A DNA stretch of 64,000 nucleotides, taken from positions 48,473 to 112,472 of the forward strand of contig JACQAT010000019.1 of the NCBI GenBank assembly GCA_016194865.1, written 5' to 3'. How positions within the stretch are numbered: position 1 is the stretch's first letter; every line of letters starts with the position of its first letter. This DNA comes from Chloroflexota bacterium (lineage in GTDB: Bacteria; Chloroflexota; Limnocylindria; P2-11E). Made by a program: the position numbers and the translations under genes. Below, piece by piece: positions 1 to 8,172 of this stretch. The notes under the pieces were generated by a model that saw nothing but the letters and a program-made list of their open reading frames with translations, did not search any database and was not told the DNA's origin.

Positions 1-101
1 ACGACGTCCACGTCGAACCAGGGCTGGATCATGAACTCGATCTCCTGGTGCCCGTACGGGACGCGTTGGAACGGCGCGCCCCCAGCCGGTGCGTTGCGCA
101 T
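1..101 (-). CDS. 5' end of an unrecognised protein, cut by the window edge
   Basis: An open frame runs leftward from an ATG at 101 to the window edge and gives 33 residues beginning MRNAPAGGAPFQRVPYGHQE. No family is recognised. There is no Shine-Dalgarno, but a TACAGT hexamer (114-109 on the minus strand) lies exactly 7 nt before the ATG. Several better-identified genes in this window have the same leaderless arrangement, and this is the main support for the start. Confidence 0.5.
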   Translation of the reverse strand, partial: MRNAPAGGAPFQRVPYGHQEIEFMIQPWFDVDV

Positions 102-144
102 GGCCGAAACTGTATCGGCGCCGCGCCCTACGCGCGGCGCGTCG

Positions 145-333
145 TCAGGACACGCCGAGGAGCCGCAGGATCACCAGGATCACGACGATGACCAGCAGCG
201 TGTGGACCCAGCTGCCGCCCCACGGCGGCGCGTCGGCCACGGCAGGCCCGCGCGCATACAGGCGCCCGCGGCCGAAGTACCCGAACAGCCAGAGCAGGAG
301 CAGGATCACGATGATCAGCTCGATGAGTCCCAT
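145..333 (-). CDS. Small two-helix membrane protein, DUF5670/lmo0937-like
   Basis: The 62-residue protein has an N-terminal hydrophobic helix (about residues 2-18), a short loop rich in Gly and Arg, and a second helix (about 45-60) with the HTLLVIVVILVILRLL pattern. That two-helix plan with a WLFGY-like turn resembles the small lmo0937/DUF5670 membrane proteins, whose function is unknown. An AGGAGG Shine-Dalgarno sits 7 nt before the ATG. The gene is divergent from the DNA ligase, with only 3 nt between the two start codons. Confidence 0.75.
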   Translation of the reverse strand: MGLIELIIVILLLLWLFGYFGRGRLYARGPAVADAPPWGGSWVHTLLVIVVILVILRLLGVS

Positions 334-336
334 GCG

Positions 337-1989
337 ATGACCTCCTCGAGCGCCCCGGCGGGCGCCTTCAGCCAATGGGTGAGCACGGCCGATGCCGTGC
401 GGGCGACGACCAAGAAGCTTGCCAAGCTCGAGACCCTCGGCGCTTACCTGCCCGGCCTCTCGGACGAGGATCTCGGCATCGCGGCGAGGCTGTTCGCGGG
501 CACCCCCTTCTCGCGAACGGATGAGCGTGTGCTCTCCGTCGGCTGGCGTGCCCTGTCCGACGTGTTGCTCGAGCGGTCGGGCAGGACGGAGGAGGATCTC
601 GCGCGCGCCTACCATACCCACGCCGACATCGGCGACGGCGCCGCCGATCTCCTCGCGGGCAGCGTGCCGAGCGGACCGCCGCTCGCGCTGCGCGACGTGC
701 GCGACGCGTTCTCCGCGATCGCCGCGGCTCGCGGCAACGCCGCGAAGCGCGAGCTGCTGCGCGCGCTGTTCGCGCGCGCCGACGCTGGCGCGGCGCGCTA
801 CCTCGCCAAGGTCATGTCGGGCGAGACCCGGATCGGCCTGCGCGAGGGGCTCCTGGAGGACGCGATCGCGCGCGCCTTCGGGCAGGACCGTGAGGCCGTC
901 GGCCGCGCGCACATGCTCTCGGGCGACATCGGCGAGACGGCCGTGCGCGCGCGGAACGGCGCGCTCGCGGATGCGGCGATCGCGCACTTCGCGCCGATCG
1001 GCATGATGCTCGCGACGCCGGTGCTCGATCTCGGCGAGGTCGAGAAGCGCTTCCCGCCGCCGTACGTCGTCGAGGACAAGTACGACGGCGTGCGGACGCA
1101 GGTCCACAAGCATGGTGACGGCGTGGAGCTGTACTCGCGCACCTTCGATCGCGTGACCGATCGTTTCCCGGAGGTGCTCCCCGCGTTGCGCGCGATCCCC
1201 GGCGACTACGTGCTCGACGCCGAGGTGCTCGCGCTGCGCGACGGGCGTGCCATCCCGTTCAAGCGGTTCCAGCGTCGCCTCGGCCGCAAGGTCGTGAGCG
1301 ACGAGCTGTCGGCCGAGCTGCCCGCGAGCCTGATCGTCTTCGACGTGATCGAACGCGACGGAGAGGTGCTGCTCGACCGACCGCTGTCGGGTCGGCTCGC
1401 AGTACTGAAGACGCTGCCGCTGACGCCGCCCCTGCTGCCCGCGCGCTCGCGCACGATCGAGCTCCGCGGCGACGAGCTCGTCCGCGCGCTCGATGAGGAG
1501 TTCGCGAGCGCGCGCGAGCGCGGCAACGAGGGCCTGATGGTGAAGGACCCCCGCTCGCCGTACCGGCCCGGGCGCCGCGGCATGGAGTGGCTGAAGGTGA
1601 AGCGCGCGCTGCGCACGCTCGACGTCGTCGTCACCGCCGTCGAATGGGGCCACGGGAAGCGGCGCGATGTGCTGTCCGACTACACCTTCGCGGTCCGCGA
1701 CGGCGATCGGCACCTCAACATCGGCAAGGCCTACTCGGGTCTGACGGACCGCGAGATCGCGGAGATGACCGAGCACTTCAAGCGGCACACCGTCAAGGAC
1801 TTCGGCCGGGCGCGGCTCGTGGAGCACGACACCGTGATCGAGGTCGCCTTCGATGCGATCCACGAGAGCGCACGCCACACGTCCGGCTACGCGATGCGGT
1901 TCCCACGGATCGTGCGCCTGCGACCCGACAAGCCGGTCTCGGACATCGACACGCTCGACACCGTGAGGTCCATCGCCGAAGGCTCCTAA
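337..1989 (+). CDS. ATP-dependent DNA ligase, archaeal/LigB type
   Basis: The enzyme (550 aa) seals DNA nicks using ATP through an enzyme-AMP intermediate. Residues 1-200 form the N-terminal DNA-binding domain. Nucleotidyltransferase motif I is EDKYDGVR with the adenylated lysine at residue 248. FDVIERDG, the EGLMVKDP motif and the WLKVKR motif (motif V) follow, and the C-terminal OB fold ends the protein. ATG at 337 is chosen because it falls just before the conserved N-terminal domain; an open frame continues upstream but antisense to the small membrane gene. It is probably a repair ligase beside a replicative NAD-dependent LigA encoded elsewhere, which is inference. The next gene starts 10 nt after its stop. 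Confidence 0.93.
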   Translation: MTSSSAPAGAFSQWVSTADAVRATTKKLAKLETLGAYLPGLSDEDLGIAARLFAGTPFSRTDERVLSVGWRALSDVLLERSGRTEEDLARAYHTHADIGDGAADLLAGSVPSGPPLALRDVRDAFSAIAAARGNAAKRELLRALFARADAGAARYLAKVMSGETRIGLREGLLEDAIARAFGQDREAVGRAHMLSGDIGETAVRARNGALADAAIAHFAPIGMMLATPVLDLGEVEKRFPPPYVVEDKYDGVRTQVHKHGDGVELYSRTFDRVTDRFPEVLPALRAIPGDYVLDAEVLALRDGRAIPFKRFQRRLGRKVVSDELSAELPASLIVFDVIERDGEVLLDRPLSGRLAVLKTLPLTPPLLPARSRTIELRGDELVRALDEEFASARERGNEGLMVKDPRSPYRPGRRGMEWLKVKRALRTLDVVVTAVEWGHGKRRDVLSDYTFAVRDGDRHLNIGKAYSGLTDREIAEMTEHFKRHTVKDFGRARLVEHDTVIEVAFDAIHESARHTSGYAMRFPRIVRLRPDKPVSDIDTLDTVRSIAEGS

Positions 1990-1999
1990 CATCGCGCTG

Positions 2000-3166
2000 G
2001 TGGAGCAGGCCGATCAGCTGAACGCGTTGCTCGAGCTGCAGCGCGAGCTCGCGCTCGAGGCCGACACCGACAAGGTCTTACAACGGATCACTGGTGCGGC
2101 CATTGATCTGCTCGGTGCGGAGCGCGCGACCCTCTATCTCGTCGACGAGGCGAAGAACGAGGTCTGGTCGCGGACGTTCACCGAGAGCGAGCTGCGCGAG
2201 ATCCGCCTCCCGCTCGACGGCCGGAGCCTGGCCGCGGAGACGGCGCGCGACGGCCGCATCCTGCGCATCGACGACCCGTACAACGACCCCCGCTTCGACC
2301 CGAGCGTGGACGCGCGGACCGGCTACCGGACGCGCTCGATCCTCGTGCTTCCGGTCGACGCGCGCGACCGGCGGCGCCTCGGCGTTCTGCAGATCGTGAA
2401 TCACCGCGACGGCGGGTTCGGCGCCCAGGACGAACGGATCGGCGCGGCGCTCGCGGCCGCGGCGGGCGTGATCCTGGAGTACCTCCAGCTGCACCGGCAG
2501 CTCGCGGAAGAGCGCCTCCGGGTCGTGCAGGTCGCGCAGGAGACCCGCCATCGGCTGGCGCGCGACCTCCACGACGGCGTCGCGCAAACGCTCGCGAACG
2601 CGGCGGTCGGTATCGAGATCGCGCAGAAGCACCTCCCGAATGACGTGGATGGCGCGCTCCAGGAGCTGGGTGCGCTGCGCGAACGGCTCGTCGAATCGCA
2701 GAAGGGCCTGCGCGACATCCTGTTCGCGCTGCGGCCGGTCGCGCTCGAGGAGGCGGGGCTCGCGGCGGCTGCGCGGGCGCTCGCCGAACGGATGGACGGG
2801 CTCAACGCCTCGCGAGTCCTGGCGCGGCGGGTCGACAGCGTGATGCGGCTCGATCCGTCCGTCGAGGCCGGCGCGTTCACCGTGCTGCGCGAGGCGGCGA
2901 ACAACGCCGTGAAGACCGGTCGCGCGGCCAACGTCGCCATCGACCTCTACGAGGATGATGGCTTCGTGCACGCGCTGGTCGAGGACGACGGCACAGGATT
3001 CGACGTGGCTTCGACGCTCGCCCGCTACGCGGAGCGCGGCAGCCTCGGGCTGCTGCAGATGCGCGAGTCCGCGAGGCTGATCGGCGCGCGGCTGACGATC
3101 GATTCGAGCCCGGGTCACGGCACGCGCATCCTGCTGCGCATCCCGGCGGTGCGCGCCGGTGGCTGA
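2000..3166 (+). CDS. GAF-domain sensor histidine kinase, HisKA_3 type
   Basis: The 388-aa soluble kinase has an N-terminal GAF domain (about residues 10-160) that may bind a small ligand or sense redox state. The dimerisation box HRLARDLHDGVAQ carries the likely phosphoacceptor His191, as in NarX/DesK-type kinases. The ATPase part has a divergent N-box (EAANNAVKTG, lacking the usual Lys-His pair) and a VEDDGTGFD G1 box. No membrane segment is visible, so it should act in the cytoplasm. The start is GTG. Its stop overlaps the start of the next kinase by 8 nt, so the two kinases are translationally coupled. HisKA_3 kinases usually pair with NarL-type regulators, but the regulator here is OmpR-type. 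Confidence 0.88.
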   Translation: MEQADQLNALLELQRELALEADTDKVLQRITGAAIDLLGAERATLYLVDEAKNEVWSRTFTESELREIRLPLDGRSLAAETARDGRILRIDDPYNDPRFDPSVDARTGYRTRSILVLPVDARDRRRLGVLQIVNHRDGGFGAQDERIGAALAAAAGVILEYLQLHRQLAEERLRVVQVAQETRHRLARDLHDGVAQTLANAAVGIEIAQKHLPNDVDGALQELGALRERLVESQKGLRDILFALRPVALEEAGLAAAARALAERMDGLNASRVLARRVDSVMRLDPSVEAGAFTVLREAANNAVKTGRAANVAIDLYEDDGFVHALVEDDGTGFDVASTLARYAERGSLGLLQMRESARLIGARLTIDSSPGHGTRILLRIPAVRAGG

Positions 3167-4244
3167 CCGCCGCGCGATCCGCGGCCGCCGCGCGGAGGAC
3201 GCGGTCGAACGCATCGCGTTCGAGGACGCCTTCATCGCGCTGACGGATGGCGTTGTCCTGAGTGATACGACCGGCGTGATCCGCAGCGCGAATCCGGCGG
3301 CGTTCCGCCTGCTCGGAGAGAACGACCTCGTGGGCCGCGCCTTCGAGGACCTGCTGCTCGTGAACGGGGCGACGAGCGTGCAGGACGCCTCCGGCCAGCG
3401 GGTCCGGCGCGCATGGTTCCCGCGCGAGGATCGGATGGGCGTGCTCGAGATCGTCACCACCCCCCTGAGCAGCCCGGGCCCGTCCGGTCTCATCCACACG
3501 ATCCGTGACGTCACCGCGCAGGCCGAGCTGCTCCGGCTCAAGGAGGACTTCCTGCTGCAGGTCGCGCACGAGCTGCGCACGCCGATCGCCGCGATGTCCG
3601 CGTCGCTCGACCTGCTGCAGCAGGACGCGCTCAGCATGCCGCGGGACGAGCTCATGGTCATGATCGGCACGCTCCGGCGCAGCGCCTTCCGCCTGGAGCA
3701 TCTCGTCGAGAACCTGCTCGACGCCGGCAGCATCGAGGCGGGCACGTTCCAGGTCCGCCTGATGCCGATGAGCATCCGGCGCGCGCTCGAGGAGTCGCTC
3801 CTCTTCGTGCAGCCCCTCGCGGAAGCCAAAGGCCAAAAAATAGTGCAGCAGCTCGCGCGCGGCGCGGACCGCGTCGTCGCGGACCCGCGGCGCACGCCGC
3901 AGGTGTTCTCGAACCTCATCGGCAACGCGAGCAAGTACGCGCCGGAGGACAGCCGGATCACCGTGTCCTCCGAGCGAAGCGACGGCTTCGTGCGCGTGAC
4001 CATCCAAGACGACGGGCCCGGCATCGCGCTGGAGGAGCAGTCGCGCCTCTTCCAGCGGTTCTTCCGCGCGCGCGACGTGCGCGATGCGGCGGGCGGGCTG
4101 GGCCTCGGCCTGACGATCTGTCGCGCGATCGTTCAGGCGATGGGCGGCGAGATCCATCTCGAGAGCGCGCCCGGGCAGGGCACGGCTGTACGCTTCACCA
4201 TCCCTCGGGCCAGAGACCTCGCTGAGGAGGCAGGCCGGCCGTGA
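3159..4244 (+). CDS. PAS-domain sensor histidine kinase, HisKA type
   Basis: The 361-aa kinase has one PAS domain (about residues 20-125), a HisKA dimerisation helix with the motif QVAHELRTPIAAM (phosphoacceptor His137), and a full HATPase_c domain: an N-box with NLIGNASKYAPE, QDDGPGIA, and the GLGLGLTICR glycine-rich box. No transmembrane segments are seen. It starts with GTG inside the end of the previous kinase gene, and its stop overlaps the GTG of the response regulator by 4 nt. It is the natural partner of that OmpR-type regulator; the GAF kinase may act as a second input. Confidence 0.92.
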   Translation: MADRRAIRGRRAEDAVERIAFEDAFIALTDGVVLSDTTGVIRSANPAAFRLLGENDLVGRAFEDLLLVNGATSVQDASGQRVRRAWFPREDRMGVLEIVTTPLSSPGPSGLIHTIRDVTAQAELLRLKEDFLLQVAHELRTPIAAMSASLDLLQQDALSMPRDELMVMIGTLRRSAFRLEHLVENLLDAGSIEAGTFQVRLMPMSIRRALEESLLFVQPLAEAKGQKIVQQLARGADRVVADPRRTPQVFSNLIGNASKYAPEDSRITVSSERSDGFVRVTIQDDGPGIALEEQSRLFQRFFRARDVRDAAGGLGLGLTICRAIVQAMGGEIHLESAPGQGTAVRFTIPRARDLAEEAGRP

Positions 4245-4966
4245 AGCTGCTGGTCGTCGATGATGACCGCGACCTTGTGGAGCTGCTGGACTACGCGCTG
4301 CGCCGAGAAGGCTACGAGACGTCACGGGCCTTCGACGGTGAGGCCGCGCTCGAGGCGATCGCGCGTGACCGCCCCGACCTCGTGATCCTCGACATCAACC
4401 TGCCGAAGCTCGCGGGCTTCGTCGTGCTCGAGCGTATCCGCCACATCGACGAGCACACCGCCGTGCTCCTGCTCTCGGCGCGCCAGGACGAGAGCGACGT
4501 CCTTCGCGGCCTGCAGCTCGGCGCCGACGACTACCTCACCAAGCCGTTCCGTCCGAAGGAGCTGGTCGCGCGCGTCAAGGCGATCCTGCGGCGCGCCGCG
4601 AAGACCCGTGGACGTCCGGCGCCCGCCGTCTACAGGACGGGCGACGTCGTGCTGGACGAGGCGACGCATCAGGTGCGCGCGGCGGACGTCCCGATCCACC
4701 TGTCGCCGACCGAGTTCAAGCTGCTGCGTCACTTCATGGCCAACGCGGGACGGGTGCTGACGCAGGAGGAGATCCTCGAAGGCGTGTGGGGCTACGACGC
4801 CGACGTCGGCGGCGATCTCGTGAAGCTCAACGTCTCGCGGCTGCGGCGCAAGCTCGGCGCCGACGGGAACGCCCGCGACGTCATCCAGACCGTGCCCGGT
4901 GTCGGGTACCTGTTCCGTGGCACCGAGGGTGGCGTCACGCGTGAGGAGGCGGGCCCCTCGCGCTAG
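4241..4966 (+). CDS. OmpR/PhoB-family response regulator
   Basis: This 241-aa regulator has a receiver domain (residues 1-120) with acidic pocket DDD at 7-9, phosphoacceptor Asp51 in VILDINLPKLAG and the conserved Lys in YLTKPF. A winged-helix DNA-binding domain follows (about 130-228) with the typical ending RDVIQTVPGVGYLF. It starts with GTG overlapping the PAS kinase stop. Its TAG stop overlaps the TAG stop of the convergent diguanylate cyclase gene through a shared CTAG. Targets cannot be deduced here. Confidence 0.94.
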   Translation: MKLLVVDDDRDLVELLDYALRREGYETSRAFDGEAALEAIARDRPDLVILDINLPKLAGFVVLERIRHIDEHTAVLLLSARQDESDVLRGLQLGADDYLTKPFRPKELVARVKAILRRAAKTRGRPAPAVYRTGDVVLDEATHQVRAADVPIHLSPTEFKLLRHFMANAGRVLTQEEILEGVWGYDADVGGDLVKLNVSRLRRKLGADGNARDVIQTVPGVGYLFRGTEGGVTREEAGPSR

Positions 4967-6276
4967 TGCTGGACGGTGCTGAGCCGAAGCCTCGTCGCCT
5001 CGAGATCCAGCGCGTTGCTGTAGACGGGGTAGATCGCGAAACCTGACACCTTCGACAGCGCGTCCACGGCCGCGCTGTTCGGATGCGGCATCGCGACGGT
5101 GAGCACGTGCCCTTCCTTGCCGACGACCACCGCGTTCCATTCCGACGCGAGCCCGCGCGGGATGTTCGTCTGGAGCTCGGCCGTGGCGAGGCGCGACGGG
5201 TCGGCCAGGTACGGCGCCGGTTGCATCGCTTCGCGCGTGGTCGCGCGGTTCGTGCCGCGCGGGCCATCGGCCAACGCGTGCTCCCACACGCGCAGGCCGC
5301 CGCCGGCGTACTTCGCGCGGTACATCGCCGTGTCGGCGGCCTCGACCAGCGCGGCCGCGTCCATCGACGGCCGTGGGAACGTCGCGATGCCGATCGAGAG
5401 CGACAGCACCTCGTTGTTCTTGGCGAGCTCCTCGGGCAGCGCGATCGAAGAGAGCTTCTCGAGGATGCGGCGGCCCACGCGCGACGCCGCCTCGGTGTCC
5501 GCCTCTGGCAGCAGGATCGCGAACTCGTCACCGCCGTAGCGCGTCGGGACGTCGTACAGGCGCACGGCCTGCTTCAACGCCGAGGCGACGGATCTGAGGA
5601 CCTGGTCACCGACGCGGTGGCCGTGGCGATCGTTGATCGCCTTGAAGCGGTCGACGTCGATCATGAGCAGCGCGAGCAGGTGCTCGGCACGCATCGCCCG
5701 GTTCGCCTCGGCCTCGAGGCGCTTGTCGAAGTGGCGACGGTTGAACAGCCAGGTCAGCGGATCGGTCTCCGCGAGGCGCTGCAGCGCCTCGTCCTGCTCC
5801 TTCTGCACGAGGCACGCGCCGATGTGGGCGGCGAGGACCTCCAGCGTCGAGAGGTCGGTCTCCTCGAACGGCAGACCGCCGATCGGATCCGCGACGTTGA
5901 TGACCCCTCGCAGCACGTCGTCGATGAGGATGGGCACCGACATGAAGGACTCGGTCCGGTACTTGCGATCGTGCTCCGGGACCGGCCCGTCGGCGCGCTC
6001 GCGGACGAGGATCGAGCGCTTCGAGGCGGCGACGCGGCCGACGATGCCCTCGCCCTCGCGGACGCGGACCTTCCTGCGGACCGAGTCGGCGAGGCCGACG
6101 GCCCGCGCGATCACGAAGTCCGCCGAGGCGTCGTCGCGGAGCATCAACGACGTTCGCTCGCCGCGGACGAGCTCGGTCGCGACCTTGAAGATCGAATCGA
6201 GGAGATCCTCGGCTCGGATCCGCTCTACGTGTTCGATGTCCCCTACCCCCGCGGGCAGTGTCAGGGGTGGTCGCAT
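4963..6276 (-). CDS. GAF-GGDEF diguanylate cyclase with C-terminal MshEN-like tail
   Basis: The 437-aa enzyme makes cyclic di-GMP from two GTP. A GAF domain (about 22-158) is followed by the GGDEF domain, which starts at TDPLTWLFNRR (171) and has an intact GGDEF signature at 248-252. An RxxD inhibitory site (Arg239-Asp242) lies exactly five residues before the signature, so product inhibition is expected. The last ~70 residues (368-437) resemble half of an MshEN/GSPII_E_N domain, a fold that binds c-di-GMP in some type II/IV secretion ATPases. ATG at 6276 is preferred to the in-frame TTG at 6285, which lies inside an inverted repeat. It may sit in one leftward transcript behind the sigma/anti-sigma genes, after a structured 168-nt gap. 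Confidence 0.9.
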   Translation of the reverse strand: MRPPLTLPAGVGDIEHVERIRAEDLLDSIFKVATELVRGERTSLMLRDDASADFVIARAVGLADSVRRKVRVREGEGIVGRVAASKRSILVRERADGPVPEHDRKYRTESFMSVPILIDDVLRGVINVADPIGGLPFEETDLSTLEVLAAHIGACLVQKEQDEALQRLAETDPLTWLFNRRHFDKRLEAEANRAMRAEHLLALLMIDVDRFKAINDRHGHRVGDQVLRSVASALKQAVRLYDVPTRYGGDEFAILLPEADTEAASRVGRRILEKLSSIALPEELAKNNEVLSLSIGIATFPRPSMDAAALVEAADTAMYRAKYAGGGLRVWEHALADGPRGTNRATTREAMQPAPYLADPSRLATAELQTNIPRGLASEWNAVVVGKEGHVLTVAMPHPNSAAVDALSKVSGFAIYPVYSNALDLEATRLRLSTVQH

Positions 6277-6277
6277 T

Positions 6278-6300
6278 GATACCAAGTGCTAGGTGGTATC
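6278..6300. promoter_or_regulatory. Perfect 7-bp inverted repeat touching the cyclase start
   Basis: GATACCA (6278-6284) and TGGTATC (6294-6300) form a perfect inverted repeat with a 9-nt spacer, ending one base before the cyclase ATG. It could be a repressor operator or an mRNA hairpin. If folded in RNA, it would bring an upstream GGAGA (6303-6307, minus strand) close to the ATG, which otherwise has no nearby Shine-Dalgarno. Confidence 0.5.
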
Positions 6301-6444
6301 GGTCTCCGCTTGACGTCGCTCTATCAGCTCGGCCAAAAGGCCTCGCTGGGGCTCAGGGCTGATGGAGGTCGCGTCCCGGGATGAACCCGGGCCGCTCCTT
6401 TGCGCGCCTGGACGGCCCTAAACTGGGTCTAGAAGCTAACTGGT
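6301..6444 (-). other. Structured leader or terminator region before the cyclase gene
   Basis: On the minus strand this gap holds a strong hairpin with CCCGGG arms around UUCAU (6377-6393), extended by GGAG/CUCC pairing. A second closed element follows with ATCAGC/GCTGAT ends (6325-6364) containing GGCC-UUUU-GGCC. It follows the anti-sigma stop and precedes the cyclase start, so it could be a terminator, a structured 5' leader, or both. Parts resemble the c-di-GMP-I aptamer (GCGCAAAGG, GGGACGC), but the GNRA tetraloop and the GGCAAACC segment are missing. Confidence 0.4.
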
Positions 6445-7137
6445 CTAGACGCGCCCGGCCAGCACCGGGCGGGTGGTCGGCTGGCTCGCCCCGCCGCTCC
6501 GCTCCAGGGTGACGGCGACCTGGTCGCCGGCCGCCGGGGCCTCGGTCAGCGCGACCGTGAGCACGCCGGCGCGGTCCTCGACCAGCCCCGCGGGGATGGC
6601 TCGGTCGCCCCGGACCACCCAGGCCTCCCAGGCGTGCCCCGCCGGCGCGCTCGGCAGCTCGAGGATCAGATAAGGCGCGCTCGCGCCAGGGTCGACCGGG
6701 ACCACCAGCGTGCCGCGCGCGCCGGGCGCTTCACCGGTGTCGGAGAGCGCCACCAGGCGGGCGCCGACGACGGCCGCGACGGCCCGCGTGTAGGTATCCG
6801 CGTCGCGCCGGGCGCTCCCGAGACCGACCAGGGCGACGATCAGCGCGAGCGCGAGCGCGAGGGGGATCGCGAGCGGCACCGGTGCGCGCAGGCCGCCGAA
6901 GAGCGCGCCGAGCCGGCCGCGCGGCGCGCGCTCTCGCGAGACGATGCGCTCGCGCAACCGCGCGGGCGCGGGCGCGGCCGCGGTCTCGGCCAGCGCCCAC
7001 GCCGCCTCCTCGAGCGCGTCGAGCTCCTCGCGGCAGGTCGCGCACGAGTCGAGATGCGCCCCCACCATGCGCTGCTCGGCGGTATCCAGGGTGCCGAGCG
7101 CGTAGGCCGCGAGGTCATCGCGCGGGTGATCGGTCAT
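6445..7137 (-). CDS. RskA-like zinc anti-sigma factor
   Basis: The 230-aa protein should hold the adjacent ECF sigma factor inactive at the membrane. The N-terminus carries an HLDSCATC zinc anti-sigma motif (HxxxCxxC, about residues 23-30). One transmembrane segment (about 95-115, rich in Ala and Leu) follows, and then an extracytoplasmic RskA-type C-terminal domain ending near RPVLAGRV. It starts with ATG overlapping the sigma gene stop as ATGA, the classic arrangement for a sigma/anti-sigma pair. The signal sensed is unknown. Confidence 0.9.
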   Translation of the reverse strand: MTDHPRDDLAAYALGTLDTAEQRMVGAHLDSCATCREELDALEEAAWALAETAAAPAPARLRERIVSRERAPRGRLGALFGGLRAPVPLAIPLALALALIVALVGLGSARRDADTYTRAVAAVVGARLVALSDTGEAPGARGTLVVPVDPGASAPYLILELPSAPAGHAWEAWVVRGDRAIPAGLVEDRAGVLTVALTEAPAAGDQVAVTLERSGGASQPTTRPVLAGRV

Positions 7138-7730
7138 GCCTGCTCCGCCTCGCCCGCGAGCCGCTCCCTGAGCTTCGTCATGCCCAGGCGCACGCGGCTC
7201 TTCACCGTGCCGAGCGGGGTGCCGGTGCGCTCGGCGATCTCCGATTGCGACAGGCCGCCCCAGAAGGCCAGCGCCAGCACCTGGCGCTGCTCGACCGGCA
7301 ACGTGCCGACGGCCGCGCGGATGCGCTCCGCGCGAAGGCTCGCGAGCACCCGATCCTCGACGCGAAGCTCCTCGAACAGCTCCGCGGCCTCGTCGATCAC
7401 GGCTTCGCGCTCGGTGCGCTTGCCCCTCGTCCGGCGCCAATCGATCGCCGCGTTGCGGCCGATCGCGAGCAGCCAGGTCCGGACCGCCCCGCGCTCGGGC
7501 CGGTAGCTCCCCGCCTGCCGCCAGACCGAGTGGAACGCATCCTGGGTCACCTCCTCGGCGACCTCCGGACTGCCCAGCATCCGGTAGAGCACGCCGAACA
7601 CGACCCGGCCGTACCGGTCATAGAGCTCGCCGAGCGCCTCGGCGTCGCCCGCGGCGATGCGCCCAATGAGCCCGACATCGACCAGACCTGCTGCTGCCTT
7701 GTCGCGGGATACGACATCGGGCGTGCTCAC
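7134..7730 (-). CDS. ECF RNA polymerase sigma factor, SigK-like
   Basis: This 198-aa sigma-70 family protein has region 2 (about 28-95, with LYDRYGRVVFGVLYRMLG and VTQDAFHSVWRQ) and region 4 (about 140-190, with LSQSEIAERTGTPLGTVKSR as the helix-turn-helix). It lacks regions 1 and 3, as ECF factors do. Pairing with an RskA-type anti-sigma suggests the SigK/ECF19-like group. The start is GTG at 7730. No clear autoregulatory AAC/CGTC promoter is visible upstream. Confidence 0.92.
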   Translation of the reverse strand: MSTPDVVSRDKAAAGLVDVGLIGRIAAGDAEALGELYDRYGRVVFGVLYRMLGSPEVAEEVTQDAFHSVWRQAGSYRPERGAVRTWLLAIGRNAAIDWRRTRGKRTEREAVIDEAAELFEELRVEDRVLASLRAERIRAAVGTLPVEQRQVLALAFWGGLSQSEIAERTGTPLGTVKSRVRLGMTKLRERLAGEAEQA

Positions 7731-7822
7731 GGATGCGTGCCGAGAGTAAATGTTCGGTCGCCGTCATCCAGGCGTCCGCCGCGACCGCCTAAATGGTGCT
7801 CGCGCCCTTAAGAGGAGATCGG
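7731..7822. other. Gap upstream of the sigma factor gene
   Basis: This is the divergent gap between the sigma factor start and the VapC remnant. It is locally less GC-rich than its surroundings, as promoters here tend to be, but no element could be assigned. Confidence 0.3.
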
Positions 7823-7968
7823 CATCGACCGCGCTCACGCCCGATGCGCTCATCGCGGCGACCGCGCTCGAGCGCGGACTGCAGCTGGTGACGCGGCGAC
7901 GCGACTTCGACCGTGTCGCGGATCTGCGCCTACGGGATCCCGGCACCCTTCAGTCCATGAGCCGCTGA
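7823..7968 (+). pseudogene. Remnant of a VapC-type PIN-domain toxin
   Basis: The frame ends in LTPDALIAATALERGLQLVT, then RRRDFDRVADLRLRDP. This is the C-terminal third of a PIN-domain ribonuclease: the Asp-Ala-Leu-Ile-Ala-Ala-Thr-Ala helix with a catalytic acidic residue, and the TRxxDF turn. The first two thirds, including the N-terminal acidic residue of the active site, are absent, and the sequence before position 7823 does not resemble the family. No VapB antitoxin lies beside it. It is best read as debris of a lost toxin-antitoxin module. Confidence 0.65.
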
Positions 7969-8172
7969 AGGAACCACTCCCCACTGCGCCCATCGACGAC
8001 ACGTGCGCGCACGACCGCGCCTGGCCCGAGACGGGTGCGCAGGTGCAACAGGACGGAGCTGGGGAGCACCAGCTCAGATAGAACGGATGTTTTAGAACAG
8101 CGGGCCGGCTGGGGCTGTCAATGATGTCTTTGGCGTCATTTGTGCAACCTGCGAACGCCCAAGGGGAAACTC
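7969..8172. other. Non-coding gap before the zinc-ribbon gene
   Basis: About 200 bases without a supported gene. The right half (8080-8150) is AT-richer than its surroundings and contains the imperfect inverted repeat ATGTCTTTGGCGTCAT (8123-8138). This is a likely promoter region for the zinc-ribbon gene. Confidence 0.3.

Noticed and set aside
145..1992. A 615-codon open frame antisense to the DNA ligase
   Set aside because: It has no family features and is an effect of high GC. Only its last 63 codons, the small membrane protein with its own Shine-Dalgarno, look real.
6301..6420. c-di-GMP-I riboswitch
   Set aside because: It has GCGCAAAGG and GGGACGC fragments but no GNRA tetraloop and no GGCAAACC segment, so I do not call it.
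7731..7822. ECF-type autoregulated promoter before the sigma gene
   Set aside because: No AAC/CGTC pair with correct spacing could be found.
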